Source of the DNA: JAZDEU01 sp043808545
Lineage (GTDB): Bacteria > Patescibacteriota > Patescibacteriia > JAZDEU01
Assembly (NCBI GenBank): GCA_043808545.1
Contig: JAZDEU010000053.1
Location: forward strand, 1-9,247
Reading direction: 5' to 3'
Length of the DNA: 9,247 nucleotides
Part shown: positions 5,674-9,247 of the stretch, one piece after another
Layout: the number at the start of each line of letters is the position of its first letter
Numbering within the stretch: position 1 is the stretch's first letter
Notes under the pieces: model-generated
The model's database searches: none
What the model was told of the DNA's origin: nothing
Seen by the model: the letters and a program-made list of their open reading frames with translations, nothing else
Program-made: the position numbers and the translations under genes

Positions 5674-7842
5674 ATGCAACTAACGCAAAATAACAGGCGG
5701 AGAAAAAAAAGCGCAATAAAAAAAATATTTGAATCAATTCATAATATAGATGAAGCAACGAAACACGGAATATTTATAATTGTGTTATTTTTGTTTGGAG
5801 GATTGAGCTTTTTAAGTTTGTTTGAACTTGCGGGAAAATTAGGAGGATGGATAAACACGGCGATGTTAAATTCTTTCGGAGCAAGCAGGATAATTTTACC
5901 TGTAACTCTTCTTGTTTTATCCTATATTCTCCTCTATCCTGATAAATACGAAGTTAAAAAATCAAACTATGTTGGAATTATTTTATTGTTAATATCTATT
6001 CCATCTTTGGTTCATCTTGTGAAACTTTCTTATTATTCTTATGTTTTAGAAAAAGTTTTAACCATGCAAAAAGGAGGCGGATATATTGGAAATTTAACAA
6101 AATACCCTATTCAGGTTATGGGAACTGCCGCAACTTATTTAGTCGTATTAGCGCTTCTCTTAATTTCCATACTGCTTTCTTTTAATACCTCTTTATATAA
6201 GATAAAAGAAATAGCCTCTATAATCGCGTGGCCAGTTAAAAAAATGAAAGAACTAATCGGATGGTGGAAATGGAGGAGAAAAAATTTAAAAGAAAGCATG
6301 CAGAATCCAGATGAGGAGAAGGATGACAATAAAGCATCTGCGCGGAATCAGAAATCAGAAATCAGAAATTGGAAAGTAAGAGAAGAAATAGAAGGAAATA
6401 TTTCTCAAGATGTCGGACAAAAAAGCGAGGAGCAAGAATTTATTCCGAAAAGATTATATAAAAAAATTGAAATTCCATTAGAATTATTAGAAAATCAGCA
6501 AGGGAAACCAACAAGCGGAGATATAAAAGAGAATGGGATAATAATAAAAAGAACTTTGGAAAATTTTGGAATTCCGGTGGAAATGGGGGAGGTAAACATA
6601 GGACCAACGGTAACGCAATATACACTAAGACCGTCTGAAGGAGTAAAACTTGCGCAAATAACAACGCTCCATAATGATCTGGCTCTCGCATTAGCCGCTC
6701 ATCCAATCCGTATTGAAGCGCCAATTCCGGGAAAAGCTCTCGTAGGGATAGAAATGCCAAACCAAAAAGTTGCGATCGTGGGCTTAAAAGAAATTTTAGA
6801 TTCTAAAGAATTCAGAAACCGCTCTTCAGATTTAATGCTTGCCTTAGGGAAAGATGTCGCGGGAAAACCAATTTTTATAGATCTCGCGCGTATGCCGCAT
6901 CTTTTAATCGCTGGAAGCACTGGCTCTGGAAAGACGATTTGCATAAACGCTATTATATTAAGTTTATTATATCAGAATACACCGGAAACTATTAAATTTA
7001 TAATGGTTGATCCTAAACGAGTTGAACTTCCAATCTATAATGGCATAAATTATCTTATTACTCCGGTAATAACCGAGGTGAAAAAAACTGTCAACGCGCT
7101 AAAATGGGCAATTTGCGAGATGGAAAAAAGATTTGAAACTTTATCTAATGCAAGGAAAAGAGACATAGATTCATATAATAAGGAAAGCGGGGAAAAGATG
7201 CCTTACATTATTATTATAATAGATGAGTTAGCAGATTTAATGAGCGCATCCGGCGCGGAAGTTGAAGCGGCGATTATACGGCTCGCGCAAATGGCTCGCG
7301 CGGTAGGAATCCATCTTATTTTAGCAACGCAACGGCCGTCTGTTAATGTAATCACCGGACTTATAAAAGCTAACATTCCTGGAAGAATCGCTTTTAGCGT
7401 CGCATCATTAATTGATTCCAGGACAATTTTAGATAATTCCGGAGCGGAAAAATTATTAGGACGCGGAGATATGTTATTTATTTCAGCCGAAGTTTCAAAA
7501 CCAAAGCGCGTTCAAGGAGTTTATGTGAATGATAAAGAAATAAAACGCGTTGTCAGATTTATAAAAGATAATAGTGATGAAGCTACTCAATATGACGAGA
7601 ATATAACTGAAGTAAAACATAAGGCAAATGGAGCGCCTGACGGCTCAGACGATGACGATGATTTATTAGATGAAGCGAAAGAAGTAATCAGAAGCGCAAA
7701 TAAAGCGTCAACATCATTATTGCAAAGACGGCTTAAAATAGGATACTCGCGCGCCGCAAGGATAATAGACATATTAGAAGAGCAAGGGTTCGTGAGCCAT
7801 GCGGAAGGCAGTAAGCCAAGAGAAGTGATAAAAGGAGAATAA
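5674..7842 (+). CDS. ftsK: DNA translocase FtsK
   Basis: The 722-aa FtsK/SpoIIIE-type motor is close in size to SpoIIIE and much shorter than E. coli FtsK. Four TM segments lie at about 31-53, 70-88, 98-118 and 148-170. A short charged linker (190-265) follows, then the alpha domain (about 266-370). The RecA-like motor has Walker A GSTGSGKT (414-421), Walker B IIIIIDE (512-518) and the conserved ATQRPSVNVITGLIKANIP (551-569). An acidic stretch, SDDDDD, leads to the C-terminal winged-helix gamma domain (about 663-718, TSLLQRRLKIGYSRAARI), which in FtsK reads polar chromosome motifs and, where present, activates XerCD. All catalytic motifs are intact. The ATG is 6 nt after the upstream stop with no SD, suggesting coupled translation in an operon with the pilin/Ig-like gene. 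The linker contains a 7-bp tandem repeat. The gamma domain argues against a plasmid TraB or VirD4-type protein. Confidence 0.95.
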   Translation: MQLTQNNRRRKKSAIKKIFESIHNIDEATKHGIFIIVLFLFGGLSFLSLFELAGKLGGWINTAMLNSFGASRIILPVTLLVLSYILLYPDKYEVKKSNYVGIILLLISIPSLVHLVKLSYYSYVLEKVLTMQKGGGYIGNLTKYPIQVMGTAATYLVVLALLLISILLSFNTSLYKIKEIASIIAWPVKKMKELIGWWKWRRKNLKESMQNPDEEKDDNKASARNQKSEIRNWKVREEIEGNISQDVGQKSEEQEFIPKRLYKKIEIPLELLENQQGKPTSGDIKENGIIIKRTLENFGIPVEMGEVNIGPTVTQYTLRPSEGVKLAQITTLHNDLALALAAHPIRIEAPIPGKALVGIEMPNQKVAIVGLKEILDSKEFRNRSSDLMLALGKDVAGKPIFIDLARMPHLLIAGSTGSGKTICINAIILSLLYQNTPETIKFIMVDPKRVELPIYNGINYLITPVITEVKKTVNALKWAICEMEKRFETLSNARKRDIDSYNKESGEKMPYIIIIIDELADLMSASGAEVEAAIIRLAQMARAVGIHLILATQRPSVNVITGLIKANIPGRIAFSVASLIDSRTILDNSGAEKLLGRGDMLFISAEVSKPKRVQGVYVNDKEIKRVVRFIKDNSDEATQYDENITEVKHKANGAPDGSDDDDDLLDEAKEVIRSANKASTSLLQRRLKIGYSRAARIIDILEEQGFVSHAEGSKPREVIKGE
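6346..6366 (+). repeat. Three tandem AATCAGA units inside the ftsK linker
   Basis: Three exact 7-bp copies (21 bp, a multiple of three) encode part of NQKSEIRN in the disordered linker, around FtsK residues 225-232. Copy-number change by multiples of three would keep the frame. Confidence 0.8.
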
Positions 7843-7865
7843 TACAAAATTATTTCAAAATTAAA

Positions 7866-7885
7866 ATTATTCCAAATTATTCCAA
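7866..7885. repeat. Short tandem repeat after ftsK
   Basis: Two exact copies of ATTATTCCAA lie 24 nt after the ftsK stop; a degenerate copy (ATTATTTCAA) sits at about 7848. It is a minor low-complexity repeat with no evident role. Confidence 0.6.
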
Positions 7886-7918
7886 ATAAAATCTAAAAAC
7901 AGAAAACAAAAACTTTAT

Positions 7919-8085
7919 TTAGTGTCTGTTGAAATAGTATTTTTTTGTCATTCCGACCGAAGTGGAGGAATCTGTTCGCAGTACCAAATTTGGCTTAATA
8001 AACAGATTCCTCCACTCACGAACCAGCCGTTTGGGCGTCTGGTTCGCTCGGTCGGAATGACATTCTGCGACTATTTCAACACTAA
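7919..8085. repeat. Repeat element E (full length, 167 bp, best-matched arms)
   Basis: This is the reference copy. The outer ends are TTAGTGTCTGTTGAAATAGT and ACTATTTCAACACTAA. The left arm begins at 7936 (TGTCATTCCGACCGAAGTGG) and continues to AATCTGTT. The centre has the palindrome CCAAATTTGG. The right arm is the exact complement of the left except that about 31 nt are inserted mid-arm, forming their own hairpin CGAACCAG (8019-8026)/CTGGTTCG (8039-8046). The RNA or single strand would be a long stem with a side hairpin. It occupies most of the 374-bp gap between ftsK and the HTH gene; the rest of that gap is AT-rich and featureless. Confidence 0.9.
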
Positions 8086-8216
8086 CTATTTATAGAATTT
8101 GAAATTGAATTGGAACAATTTGAGTTTTAAAATTTGGATTTTAAAAAATTTGATACTATTTTTAATTATACTTTTTAAAATACTGTATAAAACCAAAGGG
8201 ATAGGTAAATTTATTT

Positions 8217-8933
8217 ATGGTTAGCTTTATCTCTAAAAAAATAAACGAGGAAGAAAATGAAGAAAATTTAGGAAAACTTTTAAGAGAAGCTCGGGGGAAA
8301 AAAGGATTAAGCATAGAAACGGCGTCCAATCTGACTGGAATTAATGTAAAATATTTAATTGCATTTGAGGAAAATGATTTTGGAAAATTGCCGGAAGGAA
8401 TCTATGCGGATAAATTTTTAAAAACTTATGCCGATTTTTTAAGTTTGGGGAAAAAAAATATTCTTTTATTTCCGATTATAAAAACATCCAGCCATAATAA
8501 AGAATTGCGCCAGCTTAGATTTGAGCACGAATCGCGATGGAAAAAAATTAAAAGATTTATCTTAAGCCCGTTATTTATAAAAAACACTTTATTATTTATC
8601 ATTACTATTTTCGGAATCAGTTATCTGTATTCAATAGGATACGCTATCACAAAACCGCCAAAGCTTGATATTTTTGAACCTAATAATGACATAGTTATAA
8701 ATAATTATCAAATAAAAATAAAAGGAGAGACTGAGAAAGAAGCGAAAATATTTATTAATAATAGAGAAATATTCTGTTCGCAAAATGGAGATTTTTCAGA
8801 AACATTAGATTTAAAAAAGGGAGTTAACATAGTGAAAATTTCCGCGCAAAAAAAATACGGGAAAGACAGCGTGGTTTATCGAAAGATATTAGTTGAAGAA
8901 AGTCAAGGAGAAGAAGCTGTCACTGTAAAATAA
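8217..8933 (+). CDS. RodZ-like HTH / single-TM / extracellular Ig-like protein
   Basis: The 238-aa protein has three parts. An N-terminal helix-turn-helix of the HTH_25/RodZ type spans residues 18-79 (LGKLLREARGKKGLSIETASNLTGINVKYL, then FGKLPEGIYADKFLKTYADFL). A basic juxtamembrane stretch leads to one TM segment (about 116-143). The outer domain (about 148-228) is a beta-sandwich with the Glucodextranase-B/Ig-like pattern: P..LDIFEPNND, IKIKGETE, AKIFINNRE, NGDFSETLDLKKGVN. RodZ links MreB to the envelope in rod-shaped cells. In this short form, function could also be regulatory. The start ATG has a moderate upstream AAAGGGATAGG, with AGG 11 nt away. The gene is separated from ftsK by element E, so it is probably its own transcription unit. 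No mreB is in the window, so the RodZ role is inferred from architecture only. Confidence 0.8.
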   Translation: MVSFISKKINEEENEENLGKLLREARGKKGLSIETASNLTGINVKYLIAFEENDFGKLPEGIYADKFLKTYADFLSLGKKNILLFPIIKTSSHNKELRQLRFEHESRWKKIKRFILSPLFIKNTLLFIITIFGISYLYSIGYAITKPPKLDIFEPNNDIVINNYQIKIKGETEKEAKIFINNREIFCSQNGDFSETLDLKKGVNIVKISAQKKYGKDSVVYRKILVEESQGEEAVTVK

Positions 8934-8954
8934 TTATATCTTAAAAATATAATT
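8932..8954 (+). terminator. Weak AT-only hairpin at the end of the HTH gene
   Basis: AATTATAT (8932-8939) and ATATAATT (8947-8954) form a perfect 8-bp stem with a 7-nt loop, overlapping the stop codon and followed by a short T-rich run. With no GC pairs it is a poor intrinsic terminator. The GC-rich hairpin at 9013-9043 is a stronger candidate for the 3' end. Confidence 0.3.
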
Positions 8955-8980
8955 TTAAATTTTAAAAAAATAATAAATAT

Positions 8981-9043
8981 TTAGTGTTGAAATAGTAATA
9001 AAATCACCGTCCCGCCAGAGTCTCCCCTTAGGGGACTCTGGCG
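8981..9043. repeat. Repeat module F: single terminal repeat plus GC-rich hairpin
   Basis: It starts TTAGTGTTGAAATAGTA, the same outer end as A, B, D and E (without the CTG seen in some left ends). No matching ACTATTTCAACA right end occurs before the window stops. Next comes a very stable hairpin: CGCCAGAGTC (9013-9022) with GACTCTGGCG (9034-9043), with CCC/GGG extending the inner stem. It begins 47 nt after the HTH gene and could be its terminator, although no U-run follows. Confidence 0.65.
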
Positions 9044-9060
9044 AAAGTTTGATAATTGTG

Positions 9061-9229
9061 CGTTTTTATCGTCGGAGTCCCCACTGCGGGCTATCTAAAA
9101 AGTGTCATTCCGAACGAAGCGGAGCGTAGTTGAGGAATCTGTTTTTTAAGAAAGGCTTATTTAAGCGACAGATCCCTCGGCTACGCTCGGGATGACAATT
9201 GCCGTCGTTCAGTTAAGATGATAAAAACG
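9061..9229. repeat. Inverted repeat pair flanking element G
   Basis: CGTTTTTATCGTC (9061-9073) and GATGATAAAAACG (9217-9229) are inverted copies matching at 12 of 13 positions, on either side of element G. They could be the ends of a larger insertion containing G, but the short AT-rich match could be chance. Confidence 0.4.
9103..9197. repeat. Repeat element G (core palindrome without outer ends)
   Basis: The left arm is TGTCATTCCGAACGAAGCGG...GAGGAATCTGT and the right arm ACAGATCCCTCGG...CGGGATGACA. The right arm is the 30-nt exact reverse complement of the left arm of element D. As in C, the two arms are of different subtypes, and the TTGAAATAGT ends are not adjacent. The central loop holds CTTATTTAAG-like AT sequence. 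Confidence 0.75.
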
Positions 9230-9247
9230 ATTTATTAGACAGCCTGT

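Noticed and set aside
138..8085. CRISPR array or integron attC-like cassette array
   Set aside because: The repeats are far apart, of variable length and separated by core genes in both orientations. No cas or integrase gene is present, and the ends do not match attC core sites.

Overview
The window is an AT-rich stretch of bacterial chromosome. Its GC-richer patches are almost all intergenic palindromes. It most likely comes from a Candidate Phyla Radiation (Patescibacteria, Parcubacteria-like) genome. This is inferred from three features: a small-pilin-type membrane domain fused to large Ig-like repeats and placed directly upstream of a short FtsK, an HTH/one-TM/Ig-like protein after FtsK, and the general scarcity of Shine-Dalgarno (SD) sequences. 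No rRNA, tRNA, CRISPR array or transposase gene was found.

Layout: positions 1-265 hold two palindromic repeat elements, A and B, joined head to head. The minus strand then carries rpsT (ribosomal protein bS20, 283-546) and a geranylgeranyl-reductase-family flavoprotein (805-1947). A divergent intergenic region (1948-2406) holds a promoter on each strand and repeat element C. The plus strand then carries rpsU (bS21, 2407-2664, GTG start with a strong SD), repeat element D plus two GC-rich hairpins (2689-2944), a secreted or membrane pilin-like/Ig-like protein of 885 aa (3010-5667), ftsK (5674-7842), repeat element E (7919-8085), and a RodZ-like HTH/TM/Ig-like protein (8217-8933). Repeat modules F and G fill the end of the window.

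Functions: rpsT and rpsU encode small-subunit ribosomal proteins. The pilin/Ig-like protein and FtsK are 6 nt apart and probably form one transcription unit that combines an envelope protein with the chromosome translocase used at division. The RodZ-like protein is a further envelope or cell-shape candidate. The flavoprotein probably saturates polyprenyl chains of lipids or quinones, but no other isoprenoid gene is visible.

The most unusual content is the intergenic repeat family. It consists of 167-bp nested palindromes with terminal inverted repeats, core-only versions without those ends, a deletion derivative and a head-to-head pair. One element lies 17-77 nt after the stop codon of four of the six genes. 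The arms come in two sequence subtypes that are mixed between copies, which suggests recombination or gene conversion among them. This resembles a non-autonomous (MITE/REP-like) family that may also form 3' ends of transcripts. I see no convincing evidence of a new defence or metabolic system.
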